DNA from: an uncultured Beijerinckiaceae bacterium | Lineage (GTDB): Bacteria; Pseudomonadota; Alphaproteobacteria; Rhizobiales; Beijerinckiaceae | DNA length: 17,320 nt | Direction: 5' to 3' | Assembly: GCA_937863205.1 (NCBI GenBank) | Contig: CALMGA010000154.1 | Span: 2,432 to 19,751 of the forward strand | Part shown: one piece after another, positions 6,895 to 14,841 of the stretch | Position numbering within the stretch: position 1 is the first letter of the stretch | Layout of the letters: the number at the start of each line of letters is the position of its first letter | Program-made: the position numbers and the translations under genes | Notes under the pieces: generated by a model | Told to the model about the DNA's origin: nothing | Seen by the model: only the letters and a program-made list of their open reading frames with translations | The model's database searches: none

Positions 6895-9066
6895 TCAGAT
6901 CAGATCCTCGATCCGGATCGGCAGGCGGCGGATGCGTCGGCCGGTGGCGGCATGGACGGCATTGGCGATCGCCGCGTTGACGCCGATGATCGCGATCTCG
7001 CCGATGCCCTTCACCCCGGCCGGGTTCACCTCGCGGTCGTCGTCGGCGACGAAGACCGCCTCCACGCTGGGCACGTCGGCGGCCGTGGCGACGAGGTAGT
7101 CGGCGAGGTCGGCGTTGGTGTAGGCTCCGCTCGCTGGGTCGATGTCGCTGGCTTCCAGCAGCGCCGACCCCACGCCCCAGATCATGCCGCCGATGAGCTG
7201 GCTGTGGGCGGTTAGCGGGTTGAGGATTCGTCCGCCGGCGAAGGCGCCGACGAGGCGGCTCACCCGGATCTCGCGGGTGCGGGCGTGCACGCGCACTTCG
7301 GCGAACTGCGCCCCGAAGGCGGCGGCGATCCGCCCGCCGCCGAGCTGGCTGAGCTGGGTGTGCCCGGCGGCGAGCTTGGCCGGGGCATCGGGCGCGGAGC
7401 CGTCGGGCAGGTGGGTGACGGTGACGCTCGCAACGCCTTCCCTTCCACCGCGCCCGTCCCCGCTTCGTTTGGCCAGCAGTTCGCCGCAGGCCTGGTCGAG
7501 CGCGTTGATGAGCGAGGTCGTGGTGGACGAGCCGCCCGAGATGCCGGCCGGCGGCAGGTCGCTGTCGCCGAGCTTCACGGCGACGCGATCGATCGGCATG
7601 CCGAGCGCCTCGCTCGCCCGACCCGCGAGCAGGGTTGTGATGCCGTTGCCGATTTCGTGCTGGGCCGTTTCCACCAGGGTGCCGCCGCCGGCGGTGAGGC
7701 TGACGCGGATCGCCGCGGGGGCGATCTTGGTCGGCCGCACCGAACTGGCGCAGCCGGCGCCGACCAGCCAATCGCCGTCGCGGCGGCCGCCGGGCGCGGC
7801 GCCCGCCGCCTCGGCCCAACCGAAGCGCCGGGCCGCCTCGTCGAAGCAGCGCATCAGCGGGCGCGTGGTGTAGCGGTGCCCCGTCACCGGGTCGGTCGCC
7901 GTGTCGTTGCGCCGCCTGAACTCGATGGGGTCGAGCTTCAGCTTGGCCGCCAGCTCGTCCATCGCGCATTCCAGCGCGAACAGGTAGGGCACTTCCGGCG
8001 GGGCGCGCATCGGACCCGGCGTGTTGCGGTCGACCCGTCCGATCCGCTCCTGCGTCACCACGTTGGGGCAGGCATACAGGCCGCCGGAAACGTCGGTGCC
8101 CTGCATGGCGAAGGTGTCGAAGCGGGACGTGGCGACGGTGGCGGTATGCGACAGGGCCGTGAGGCGTCCCCCCGCGTCGGCGGCGAGCGTGATCGCGTGG
8201 CGGCTTTCCGGTCGGTGGGTCGCGATCGTGAAGCCCTCGGCGCGGGTCGGCGCCAGTTGCACCGGCCGCTTCAGCAGCTTGGCGGCCAGGGCAACCAGGG
8301 CGGTGTGCTGCGAGAGGTCGAGGCGCGACCCGAAATGGCCGCCGACGAGGCGGGACACCACGCGCACCCTGTCGGCGGGGATGCCGAGTTGTTGGGCGAG
8401 ACCGTTCTGCAGACCGCACACGAAGCGGGACGGCTCGTGCACCGTGAGGTGCTCGCCTTCCCAGGCGCAGGTGGTGGCGAAGAGTTCCAGCGGATTGTGG
8501 TGCTGGACGGGCGTCTCGTAGGTCGCCTCGACGGTGGCGGCGGCGCCGGCGAGACCGGCGGCGAGGTCGCCGACCCGCCCATCCTTGTGCGCCGGCTTGA
8601 CAACGGCGAGCGGCTGATCGCGGTCGGTCCTGGCGAGCCGGAAGGTCCCGGCCTCGGCCTGCAGCGTCACCGCTACGGCCGCCGCACCGGCCGCCGCCGC
8701 CACACCGGTGTCGGCCACCACCAGGGCGACGATCTGGCCGGGATAGGCAACGGTCGCCGAGGCCAGCGGTCGCCATGTCGAATTGGCGTAGCCGCCGCTC
8801 ATCGCATGCCCGACCGGACGCACCGCCTCGCCGAACGTGCTCCCCTCGAAGGGCGTGTCGTGCGTCACGACGGCGAGCACGCCGGGCATCGCCCGCGCGG
8901 TCGCGAGGTCGAGCGAGAGCAGCCGGCCCTTGGTCGGCGCCCGCACCAGCGCCGCATAAGCCATGCCCGGCAGAAGCGTGTCGGACTCGTAGCGGGCCTG
9001 CCCCGTGACCTTGAGGGGACCTTCGACGCGGGTGCGCGGCGGACCGAAGCCTGGATCATGTGTCAT
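6895..9066 (-). CDS. Molybdopterin-binding subunit, xanthine dehydrogenase/aldehyde oxidase family (PaoC-like), orphan
   Basis: The product is 723 aa, close to the length of PaoC (YagR) type large subunits. It has the N-terminal aldehyde oxidase/xanthine dehydrogenase a/b hammerhead domain (about residues 15-125; VEGPLKVTGQARYESD), followed by the Mo-pterin-binding domain. Motifs seen are the HHNPLELFAT stretch, VSRLVGGHFGSR (variant of GGGFGSK), MRAPPEVPYLFALECAMDELA, and the C-terminal VKGIGE whose Glu (residue 690) is the expected catalytic base. Members of this family hydroxylate aldehydes or N-heterocycles, with electrons passing through FeS and FAD partners. Here neither the 2Fe-2S subunit nor the FAD subunit is adjacent: an Lrp-type gene lies 71 bases upstream and a hypothetical gene 84 bases downstream. 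No Tat signal is visible. Family assignment is firm; the substrate is unknown, and partners must lie elsewhere or be absent. Confidence 0.93.
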   Translation of the reverse strand: MTHDPGFGPPRTRVEGPLKVTGQARYESDTLLPGMAYAALVRAPTKGRLLSLDLATARAMPGVLAVVTHDTPFEGSTFGEAVRPVGHAMSGGYANSTWRPLASATVAYPGQIVALVVADTGVAAAAGAAAVAVTLQAEAGTFRLARTDRDQPLAVVKPAHKDGRVGDLAAGLAGAAATVEATYETPVQHHNPLELFATTCAWEGEHLTVHEPSRFVCGLQNGLAQQLGIPADRVRVVSRLVGGHFGSRLDLSQHTALVALAAKLLKRPVQLAPTRAEGFTIATHRPESRHAITLAADAGGRLTALSHTATVATSRFDTFAMQGTDVSGGLYACPNVVTQERIGRVDRNTPGPMRAPPEVPYLFALECAMDELAAKLKLDPIEFRRRNDTATDPVTGHRYTTRPLMRCFDEAARRFGWAEAAGAAPGGRRDGDWLVGAGCASSVRPTKIAPAAIRVSLTAGGGTLVETAQHEIGNGITTLLAGRASEALGMPIDRVAVKLGDSDLPPAGISGGSSTTTSLINALDQACGELLAKRSGDGRGGREGVASVTVTHLPDGSAPDAPAKLAAGHTQLSQLGGGRIAAAFGAQFAEVRVHARTREIRVSRLVGAFAGGRILNPLTAHSQLIGGMIWGVGSALLEASDIDPASGAYTNADLADYLVATAADVPSVEAVFVADDDREVNPAGVKGIGEIAIIGVNAAIANAVHAATGRRIRRLPIRIEDLI

Positions 9067-9137
9067 GTCCGGCCCAACGCACCGGCCCGCCTGCGGACGC
9101 GTGCCGCGACGATCAAAGCATCGCGATCCCGATCACC

Positions 9138-9578
9138 TCAGAAGCGCACGGTGCTCAGCAACAGGCTGGTTTCGCTCGCCACGATGCCCTCCACGGCCCG
9201 GATCTGGTCGAGCGCCGCGCCGAAGGCGGCGAGGTCGGGCGTTTCCAGTTCCGCGACGAGGTCCCAGCGCCCGTTGGTGCTGTGCGCCGCCTTGACCGCC
9301 GCGATCCCGCGCAGCGCCGCGAGCACGGTGCCCGACCGGCCGCCGGCGATCTCGATGGTGGTGACGGCGCGGACGCGGGCGCCCTCGTCGCCGCCCTCGA
9401 CGCGCACGGTGAAGCCGAGCAGCGTGCCTTCCGCCTGCAGCCGCTCGATGCGGTTCTGGACGGTGCCGCGCGACACCTTGAGCGCCTTGGCCAGCGTCGC
9501 CGTCGGCGCGCGGGCGTTCTCGCGAAGCAGGGCGATCAGGCGGCGGTCGAGATCATCCACGCAAGCCTGTCCCGGCAT
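9138..9578 (-). CDS. Lrp/AsnC family transcriptional regulator
   Basis: The product is 146 aa, the normal length for one-domain-pair Lrp/AsnC regulators. An N-terminal winged helix-turn-helix opens with LDRRLIALLRENAR and has a recognition-helix region VSRGTVQNRIERLQAEG (about residues 34-50). A linker strand follows, then the C-terminal RAM/AsnC ligand-binding domain (about residues 65-140; GRWDLVAELETPD). Such proteins bind amino acids and act as octamers on DNA. It is divergent from the arginine-dihydrolase-like and ornithine aminotransferase genes across a 126-bp spacer with inverted repeats. A local regulator sensing arginine or ornithine is the natural inference. The ATG at 9578 lacks a well-spaced ribosome site; a GTG six codons downstream is an alternative start. 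Confidence 0.93.
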   Translation of the reverse strand: MPGQACVDDLDRRLIALLRENARAPTATLAKALKVSRGTVQNRIERLQAEGTLLGFTVRVEGGDEGARVRAVTTIEIAGGRSGTVLAALRGIAAVKAAHSTNGRWDLVAELETPDLAAFGAALDQIRAVEGIVASETSLLLSTVRF

Positions 9579-9590
9579 CCTTCATTGGCG

Positions 9591-9642
9591 GATCGTCAAT
9601 CAGCGTTGCCGATCTGCGAAACCATACCGCGATTTCGCGCAG
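9591..9642. promoter_or_regulatory. Candidate Lrp-type operator between divergent genes
   Basis: The short spacer between the regulator and the arginine catabolic pair holds several dyads. GATCG (9591-9595) faces CGATC (9610-9614). GCGAAA (9616-9621) faces TTTCGC (9633-9638) across 11 bases. CGCGA-TT-TCGCG lies at 9628-9639. Lrp/AsnC proteins typically bind several imperfect palindromes next to the divergent promoter. No perfect consensus box can be claimed from sequence alone. Confidence 0.4.
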
Positions 9643-9704
9643 GTCGCGTGCTTCTCGCTGGCGGCACTTTCCGTCACCTTGCGCCGGCTTACAGGGGGAA
9701 AAGT

Positions 9705-10589
9705 ATGGCGCCGCTGTTCCTGATGGTCGATCCCGCTCATTTCGCCGTCACCTATGCCATTAATCCGTGGATGTCGCCGGCGCTGTGGCAGGCCGATCGC
9801 GAGGGCCTGTTCGCCGCCGCCCGCATCGCCTCGGGCAACCTCGCCGACGCGCTGCGCTTGGCGGGGGCGGAGATCGAGATGGTCGCCGGCGTACCCGGGG
9901 CGCCCGACCTGGTGTTTCCCGCCAACGCCGCCGTGGTGCTCGACGGCCGCGTCCTGCTGGCGCGCTTCCTGTGTCCCGAGCGCCAAGTCGAGGAGCCGGT
10001 GTTCCAGCGCGCCTTCGCCGACCTGCGCGCGCGGGGCCTCGCCGGCGAGGTGGCGACCCTGCCCGACGGCGCGGTGCAGGAAGGCGCCGGCGACGCGATC
10101 TGGGACGCGACGCGCTCGCTGTTCTGGGCCGGCCACGGCCAACGGTCCAACCGCGCGGGGGTCGAGGCCGTGGCCGCCTTCTTCGGCCGCGAAACCGTCG
10201 CCCTGGAACTGGCTACGCCGAAGTTCTACCACCTCGACACCTGCTTCTGCGTGCTGCCGGGCGGCGAGGTCCTGTTCTATCCCCCGGCCTTTACCCCGCA
10301 ATCGCAGCGCGCGATCCGCGAGCGCGTCGCGCCCTCCCTGCTGATCGAAGCCTCCGACGAGGATGCCGCCCGCTTCTGCGTCAACGCCGTCGCCCTGGAT
10401 CGCACGGTCATCATGGCCACCGCCGCTTCCCGGCTCCGCGCGCTCCTGGCCGAGCGCGGCTACCGCGTGATCGACGTCGACCTCGCCCCCTTCATCCTGT
10501 CGGGCGGCGGCGCCTACTGCATGACGCTCCGCCTCGACCGCGGCGGAGAGACCCGCGCGGCCGAGCTGTTCACGGAGGCCGCGCAATGA
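9705..10589 (+). CDS. Arginine-dihydrolase-like guanidine-modifying hydrolase (ADI/DDAH superfamily)
   Basis: The product is 294 aa, a single amidinotransferase-fold (pentein) domain. Its motifs match those I know from the cyanobacterial ArgZ/AgrE arginine dihydrolase: INPWM (Asn20), PDLVFPANA (Asn74), QEGAGDA (Glu126), FYHLDTCFC (His176, Asp178) and the C-terminal [10 protein letters not shown] (Cys272 nucleophile). Arginine dihydrolases convert arginine to ornithine, CO2 and ammonia without free citrulline. A dimethylarginine hydrolase or arginine deiminase activity remains possible. The context favours ornithine production: the stop overlaps the start of ornithine aminotransferase (ATGA), and an Lrp/AsnC regulator is divergent. 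The ATG at 9705 is preceded by GGGGGAA at 9694-9700. Longer in-frame starts run back into the promoter region and the Lrp gene, and are rejected. The protein should be cytosolic. Confidence 0.82.
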   Translation: MAPLFLMVDPAHFAVTYAINPWMSPALWQADREGLFAAARIASGNLADALRLAGAEIEMVAGVPGAPDLVFPANAAVVLDGRVLLARFLCPERQVEEPVFQRAFADLRARGLAGEVATLPDGAVQEGAGDAIWDATRSLFWAGHGQRSNRAGVEAVAAFFGRETVALELATPKFYHLDTCFCVLPGGEVLFYPPAFTPQSQRAIRERVAPSLLIEASDEDAARFCVNAVALDRTVIMATAASRLRALLAERGYRVIDVDLAPFILSGGGAYCMTLRLDRGGETRAAELFTEAAQ

Positions 10590-11818
10590 GCGGAACGCTT
10601 CTGCACTCCTCGCCCCGCGTCGCGCCCGGCACGGCCGACTTCATCGCCGCCGAAAACCTCTACGGCGCCAAGAATTACAAGCCCCTCGACGTGGTTCTGA
10701 CGCGCGGGCAGGGCGCCTACGTTTGGGATGTCGAGGGCCGCCGCTACCTCGATTGCCTCAGCGCTTATTCCGCCGTGAACCAGGGGCACTGCCATCCCAG
10801 GATCCGGGACGCGCTGGTCAACCAGGCCGGCACCCTGACGCTGACGTCGCGCGCCTTCCGCAACGACCAGCTCGCCCCCTTCTACGAGGACCTGTGCCGC
10901 CTCACGCGCTCGCACAAGGTGCTGCTGATGAACTCCGGCGCCGAGGCGGTGGAGACCGCGCTCAAGGTGGCGCGCAAGTGGGGCTATCAGGTCAAGGGCG
11001 TGCCGGCCGACCGGGCCGAGATCGTGGTGTGCGCCGACAACTTCCACGGCCGCACGTTGGCGGTGGTCGGCTTCTCCACCGATCCGGCCTCGCGCGACGG
11101 CTTCGGCCCCTTCGCGCCGGGCTTCGTCACCGTGCCCTACGGCGACGCCGTGGCGCTGGAGCGTGCGATCACCCCCGACACGGTGGCCTTCCTCGCCGAG
11201 CCGATCCAGGGCGAGGCCGGCGTGGTGATCCCGCCCGACGGCTATCTCCGCCGCGCCCGCGCCCTGTGCACGGCCAACAACGTCGTCATGATCCTCGATG
11301 AGATCCAGACCGGGCTCGGGCGCACCGGCCGCCTCCTCGCCGAGGAGCACGAGGGCGTGGAGGCCGACCTGACCCTGGTCGGCAAGGCGCTGGGGGGCGG
11401 CTACTACCCGATCTCCGCCGTGCTTTCCAACAGCGAAGTGTTGGGCGTGCTCAAGCCCGGCGAGCACGGCTCGACCTTCGGCGGAAACCCGCTCGCCTGC
11501 GCGGTCGGCCGCGCCTCGCTGAAGGTGCTGGTCGAGGAAGGTTTGATCGAGAACTCGGCCGCGGTCGGGGCGCGCCTGCTCGCCAACCTCCAGGCGGTGG
11601 CCGGTGCCAGCGTGAGGGAGATTCGCGGGCGCGGGCTGATGATCGCGGTGGAACTGCACCCCGACGCCGGCGGCGCCCGGCCGGTCTGCGAACGGCTGCA
11701 GGCGCGCGGCCTTCTCGCCAAGGAAACGCACGAGCACACGATCCGCATCGCCCCGCCGCTGATCATCGGCGAGAGCGAGGCGGACTGGATCGCCGATCAG
11801 TTCGAGGCGGTGCTCTGA
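10586..11818 (+). CDS. rocD: Ornithine aminotransferase (ornithine--oxo-acid transaminase)
   Basis: The product is 410 aa, the usual length of class III PLP aminotransferases of this type. It transfers the delta-amino group of ornithine to 2-oxoglutarate, giving glutamate-5-semialdehyde, which feeds proline or glutamate. Motifs seen are the opening [53 protein letters not shown] (PLP phosphate site), [22 protein letters not shown], and [16 protein letters not shown] with the Schiff-base Lys at residue 267. The start is set by the ATGA overlap with the upstream hydrolase and a GGAGG at 10574-10578, 7 bases before the ATG. The tight coupling indicates a fixed ratio of the two enzymes. Acetylornithine aminotransferase is the main alternative, but the N-terminal motif and the neighbour favour ornithine aminotransferase. 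Confidence 0.93.
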   Translation: MSGTLLHSSPRVAPGTADFIAAENLYGAKNYKPLDVVLTRGQGAYVWDVEGRRYLDCLSAYSAVNQGHCHPRIRDALVNQAGTLTLTSRAFRNDQLAPFYEDLCRLTRSHKVLLMNSGAEAVETALKVARKWGYQVKGVPADRAEIVVCADNFHGRTLAVVGFSTDPASRDGFGPFAPGFVTVPYGDAVALERAITPDTVAFLAEPIQGEAGVVIPPDGYLRRARALCTANNVVMILDEIQTGLGRTGRLLAEEHEGVEADLTLVGKALGGGYYPISAVLSNSEVLGVLKPGEHGSTFGGNPLACAVGRASLKVLVEEGLIENSAAVGARLLANLQAVAGASVREIRGRGLMIAVELHPDAGGARPVCERLQARGLLAKETHEHTIRIAPPLIIGESEADWIADQFEAVL

Positions 11819-11837
11819 AAAAGCATCCGACCAGTGG

Positions 11838-12456
11838 CTAGGGGAAGCGCTCAAGGCCATCCCAGTCGGATCGGGTTGGTTGGCTTGAGCGCGGGTCGCG
11901 AAGTCCTGCTTCGGCGAGCGTCAAATTCCAGCGGCCATAATTGCAAGGGGCGCAGGTGACGATCATGTTGTCCGGTTCGCATGTGCCGCCTCGGGCATGC
12001 GGGACAAGATGGTCGTATTGCAGCCACATCGCTTGGAAGGCGGCGTGCTGCCTAACCATTCGTGTTCCCCCAGGAGATGACGCTCGGATACGCCACACGC
12101 ATGCGCTTCCGCGTTTCCTGGCGGATGAGCGGTATGCCGCAGAAGCGACAAGTGTATCCGTCGCGCTTTATGAGCGCGCGCTTCTCGGTCATGGATGGCA
12201 TTCGCTTGACCGCGCGCTCTGCCTGCGGAAGGGAGGGTAGATCGACATCCTGGAAGAGCGGCCTGCTCCAGGGACCGTCTTTACCCCAGAGAGAATTAGT
12301 CCAGTCGCGGATCAAGGAGAGATCAGCTTGTCGGATGAGCGCGGCCGCCGTCGCCTCATCGGATCGCAAGTGTGCTGAAACCGCTTGGTTGGGATGCTGC
12401 GCGGCTTCAAAGATTTCCGGGATCGGATCGCGCAGACAGGACTTCAAATCAGTCAT
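11838..12456 (-). pseudogene. HNH endonuclease, frameshifted
   Basis: Two overlapping minus-strand frames together make one HNH nuclease of about 205 aa. The first, from the ATG at 12456, carries an N-terminal domain and the zinc half-site RDGYTCRFCG, then stops at TAG 12054-12052 just after WGNTNG. The next frame continues without a gap as RQHAAFQAMW, the catalytic YDHLVPHARGG and the second zinc half-site TCAPCNYGR, to a stop at 11838. Removing one base near 12055-12059 (for example from the GG before TTAG) joins them with no loss of spacing. The motifs (CxxC, DH, N, CxxC) are all present, so the lesion looks recent, or is a sequencing error. The truncated first product lacks the catalytic His. 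The gene converges on rocD with a 19-base gap and no visible terminator. The cellular role is unknown; no methylase is nearby. Confidence 0.82.
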
Positions 12457-12494
12457 GCCGTTCAGACCTTTTGGCTGCGCGAGCTTGACGCTTG

Positions 12495-14075
12495 CTACCC
12501 CGCCAGCGTGTCATACCGGATCTTGCCGCGCTTCGCCGTCAGCTTGTTCAGCGCCGCCACGTAGGCCCGCGCCGAGGCGACCAGCGTGTCGGGGTCGGCG
12601 CCGCGGGCGGACACCTGGGCGTCGCCCTCGCTCAGGCGCACGGTGACCTCGGCCTGGGCGTCGGTGCCCTGGGTCACGGCGTGGACCTGGTAGAGGTCGA
12701 GCACGGCATCGTGCGGCACCAGGGTGACGATGGCGTTGAAGATCGCGTCCACCGGGCCGTTGCCCTGGGCCTTGAAGCTCTTCGCCGTCCCATCGACGTC
12801 GAGGGTGATATCAGCCGTTTGCGGACCGAGCGTGCCGGCGTGCACCTCCAGGCTCACAACCTTGATGCGCTCGTGGGCATGGCCGATCTCGTCGTCGACG
12901 AGCGCCTCGATGTCCTCGTCGTAGACGATCCGCTTGCGGTCGGCCAACGCCTTGAAGCGCACGAAGGCATCCTGGAAGGCGTTCTCGCCCAGCACGTAGC
13001 CGAGCGCGCGGAGCTTGTCCTTGAAGGCGGCGCGTCCCGAATGCTTGCCCATCACCAGCGAGGACTTGGCCACGCCGACCGACTCCGGCGTCATGATCTC
13101 GTAGGTCAGCGCGTTCTTCAGCACCCCATCCTGGTGGATGCCGCTCTCGTGGGCGAAGGCGTTGCGGCCGACGATCGCCTTGTTGAACTGCACGGGGAAC
13201 GCCGACACCGCCGACACCAGCTTGGAGGCTCGGGTCAGCATGGTGTTGTCGATCCGGCACGCGTAGGGCAGGGCGTCGGCCCTCGTGCGCAGCGCCATCA
13301 CCACCTCTTCCAGCGCGGCGTTGCCGGCGCGCTCGCCCAGGCCGTTCACCGTGCACTCGATCTGCCGGGCGCCGCCGGCGAGGCCGGCGAGCGAGTTCGC
13401 CACCGCGAGGCCGAGGTCGTCGTGGCAGTGCGTGGAGAAGATCGCCTTGTCGGCATCGGGCACGCGCTCGCGCACGGCCCGGAACATCGCCTCGTACTCC
13501 GCCGGCGTGGCGAAACCGACGGTGTCGGGCAGGTTGATCGTGGTCGCCCCGGCGCGGATCGCCGCCTCGATGCAGCGGCAGAGGTAGTCGAGCGGGGTGC
13601 GGGTGGCGTCCATCGCCGACCATTCGACGTCCGGCACGAGGTTGCGCGCCTGCGTTACGGTGCGCGTGATGATCTCCAGCACCTGCGCCTCGTTTTTGTT
13701 CATCTGGTGGGCGAGGTGGATCGGCGAGGTCGAAACGAAGGTGTGGATGCGCGGGCGGGTGGCGTGGCGCACCGCCTCGCCGCAGCGGGCGATGTCGCCC
13801 TCGATCGCGCGGGCAAGGCCGGCCACGGTTGCGGACTTGGTCGCCCTCGCGATGGCGCTGACCGCCTCGAAGTCGCCGATCGAGGCGATGGGGAAGCCGG
13901 CCTCGATGACGTCGACGCCCATCGCATCGAGAAGAGCGGCGACTTCGAGCTTGCCCTCGAAGCTCATGGTGGCGCCGGGGCACTGCTCGCCATCGCGCAG
14001 CGTGGTGTCGAAGATGATGATGGCGTCGGCGGCTGCCGGCCGGTCTTGCGCCGCGGTGGGCACGGGGAATGTCAT
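12495..14075 (-). CDS. leuA: 2-isopropylmalate synthase
   Basis: The product is 526 aa, the length of the long, allosterically regulated LeuA type. It condenses acetyl-CoA with 2-oxoisovalerate to 2-isopropylmalate, the first committed step of leucine synthesis, in the cytosol. The TIM-barrel catalytic domain opens with DTTLRDGEQCPG (from residue 23). It contains the metal-binding STHCHDDLGLAVAN and the GLGERAGNAALEEV signature, then NAFAHESGIHQDGVLK. The C-terminal third (about residue 395 on) is the LeuA dimerisation/leucine-feedback domain (VDAIFNAIVTLVPHDAVLDLYQVHAV), so feedback by leucine is expected. An AGGA lies about 11 bases before the ATG (14075-14073). Upstream, the leader can fold into alternative hairpins, described separately. 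No other leucine biosynthetic gene is in the window. Confidence 0.96.
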   Translation of the reverse strand: MTFPVPTAAQDRPAAADAIIIFDTTLRDGEQCPGATMSFEGKLEVAALLDAMGVDVIEAGFPIASIGDFEAVSAIARATKSATVAGLARAIEGDIARCGEAVRHATRPRIHTFVSTSPIHLAHQMNKNEAQVLEIITRTVTQARNLVPDVEWSAMDATRTPLDYLCRCIEAAIRAGATTINLPDTVGFATPAEYEAMFRAVRERVPDADKAIFSTHCHDDLGLAVANSLAGLAGGARQIECTVNGLGERAGNAALEEVVMALRTRADALPYACRIDNTMLTRASKLVSAVSAFPVQFNKAIVGRNAFAHESGIHQDGVLKNALTYEIMTPESVGVAKSSLVMGKHSGRAAFKDKLRALGYVLGENAFQDAFVRFKALADRKRIVYDEDIEALVDDEIGHAHERIKVVSLEVHAGTLGPQTADITLDVDGTAKSFKAQGNGPVDAIFNAIVTLVPHDAVLDLYQVHAVTQGTDAQAEVTVRLSEGDAQVSARGADPDTLVASARAYVAALNKLTAKRGKIRYDTLAG

Positions 14076-14100
14076 GGGTCTGGTCCTGGAGCGGGAATGA

Positions 14101-14160
14101 TCAGGGGAAATGCGCGCGATCCCCTGAGTGCCCAGGCTAAGCCCGGCCGGCCCTCAGGGG
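14101..14160 (-). promoter_or_regulatory. leuA leader with mutually exclusive hairpins
   Basis: Read on the minus strand, three segments occur in order: CCCCTGAG (14160-14153), CTCAGGGGA (14128-14120) and TCCCCTGA (14108-14101). The middle one can pair over 8 bp with either flank, but not with both. The downstream hairpin ends about 10 bases before the AGGA ribosome site of leuA, so the choice could affect translation. A 27-codon frame (14237-14154, start ATG, stop TGA inside the first segment) precedes it and holds three Leu codons in its last third, though not in a run. There is no T-tract, so classical transcription attenuation is not shown. Regulation by leucine is inference. Confidence 0.35.
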
Positions 14161-14268
14161 CGGCTAAGACGCGCGCGGAGCCGACGAAGCGGGACGCTTC
14201 CGGCAAAAGCGCGGAATGGGGCGGCAGGACGCTGCATGCCTCGAACATACCGCAGATCGGCGGTGGGC

Positions 14269-14289
14269 CCAAGCCGTTTCCAAGCCGTT
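14269..14289. repeat. 10-bp direct repeat upstream of leuA
   Basis: CCAAGCCGTT occurs twice with one base between (14269-14278 and 14280-14289), giving an 11-bp period, about one helical turn. It lies about 200 bases upstream of leuA, between leuA and the DUF4142 gene. It could be a paired regulator-binding site or a chance duplication. Confidence 0.5.
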
Positions 14290-14334
14290 CATGCCGCCGG
14301 GCTCATCCCCCGCTAAGGACGCACCTGTTGACGG

Positions 14335-14841
14335 CTATTTGGCGGCGCTGAGCGATTTGGCCAGCGCTTCGTGGTCGGCGTCCATGGCGGCGAACTTGGC
14401 GAGAAAGGCCTTGATCTCGCCGTCGGTGGTGATCGACCTCTCCGTTTCGGAGTCCTTCACGTCGTCGGCGTTGACACTGACAGCCTGCTCAAGGAAGGCC
14501 TTGTCGAACAGCGAGTTCGGCAGGGCGTTCAGCGCCGTGAACTTCGCGGTGTCGACCATGTCCATGTCGGTCGTCAGCTGCAGGCCCTTCGACTTGCCCA
14601 GCGCCAGGAGGGCCGCGTTGTAGGTATCGTGGTCGGCGACCAGCTTGCGCGCGTAGGCTTTCACGTCGTCGCGCGACGCCCTTTCCGTCGCCAGCTTGGC
14701 GAGGGCGAGCTCGTAGGCGCCCCCCTTCGCGTCCTTGACGAGGTAGTCGCGATCGGCGGGAGCCATGGACGACCCCTGCGCGGCAGCGGGAGCCGCCAGG
14801 GCAAGCGTGACGGCGAAAGGCATCAGGAGGGAGCGCGGCAT
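14335..14841 (-). CDS. DUF4142 exported protein
   Basis: The product is 168 aa, starting at the ATG 14841-14839 with GAGGAT just upstream. Residues 1-22 are a clean signal peptide ending in AAPAAAQG, with a predicted cut after AAA. The mature part is helical, with the DUF4142 pattern: DYLVKDAKGGAYELALAKLA, SRDDVKAYARKLVADHDTYNAALLALGKSKG, then a second helical pair with TDGEIKAFLAKFAAMDADHEALAKSL. DUF4142 proteins are periplasmic ferritin-like four-helix bundles of unknown function, often seen near stress genes. The longer in-frame start at 14949 would put an Arg-rich stretch before the signal and is rejected. It is divergent from kup, and leuA follows on the same strand after 259 bases. Confidence 0.88.
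   Translation of the reverse strand: MPRSLLMPFAVTLALAAPAAAQGSSMAPADRDYLVKDAKGGAYELALAKLATERASRDDVKAYARKLVADHDTYNAALLALGKSKGLQLTTDMDMVDTAKFTALNALPNSLFDKAFLEQAVSVNADDVKDSETERSITTDGEIKAFLAKFAAMDADHEALAKSLSAAK

Noticed and set aside
6296..8776. Minus-strand 826-codon frame overlapping the molybdopterin-subunit gene
   Set aside because: It is a same-strand out-of-frame shadow, extremely Arg-rich, and conflicts with the motif-bearing frame.
7285..9723. Plus-strand 812-codon frame over the molybdopterin subunit and Lrp genes
   Set aside because: It is antisense to two recognisable genes with no domain of its own.
9705..10589. Assignment as citrulline hydrolase CtlX
   Set aside because: The conserved [14 protein letters not shown] and SGGGAYC pattern fits the arginine-dihydrolase branch better, and the ornithine aminotransferase partner agrees.
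11838..12456. Programmed ribosomal frameshifting in the HNH gene
   Set aside because: There is no slippery heptamer or downstream structure at the frame change, and related HNH nucleases are single-frame. A mutation or sequencing error is simpler.
12492..14351. Plus-strand 619-codon frame over leuA
   Set aside because: It is antisense to leuA and has the composition of a shadow.
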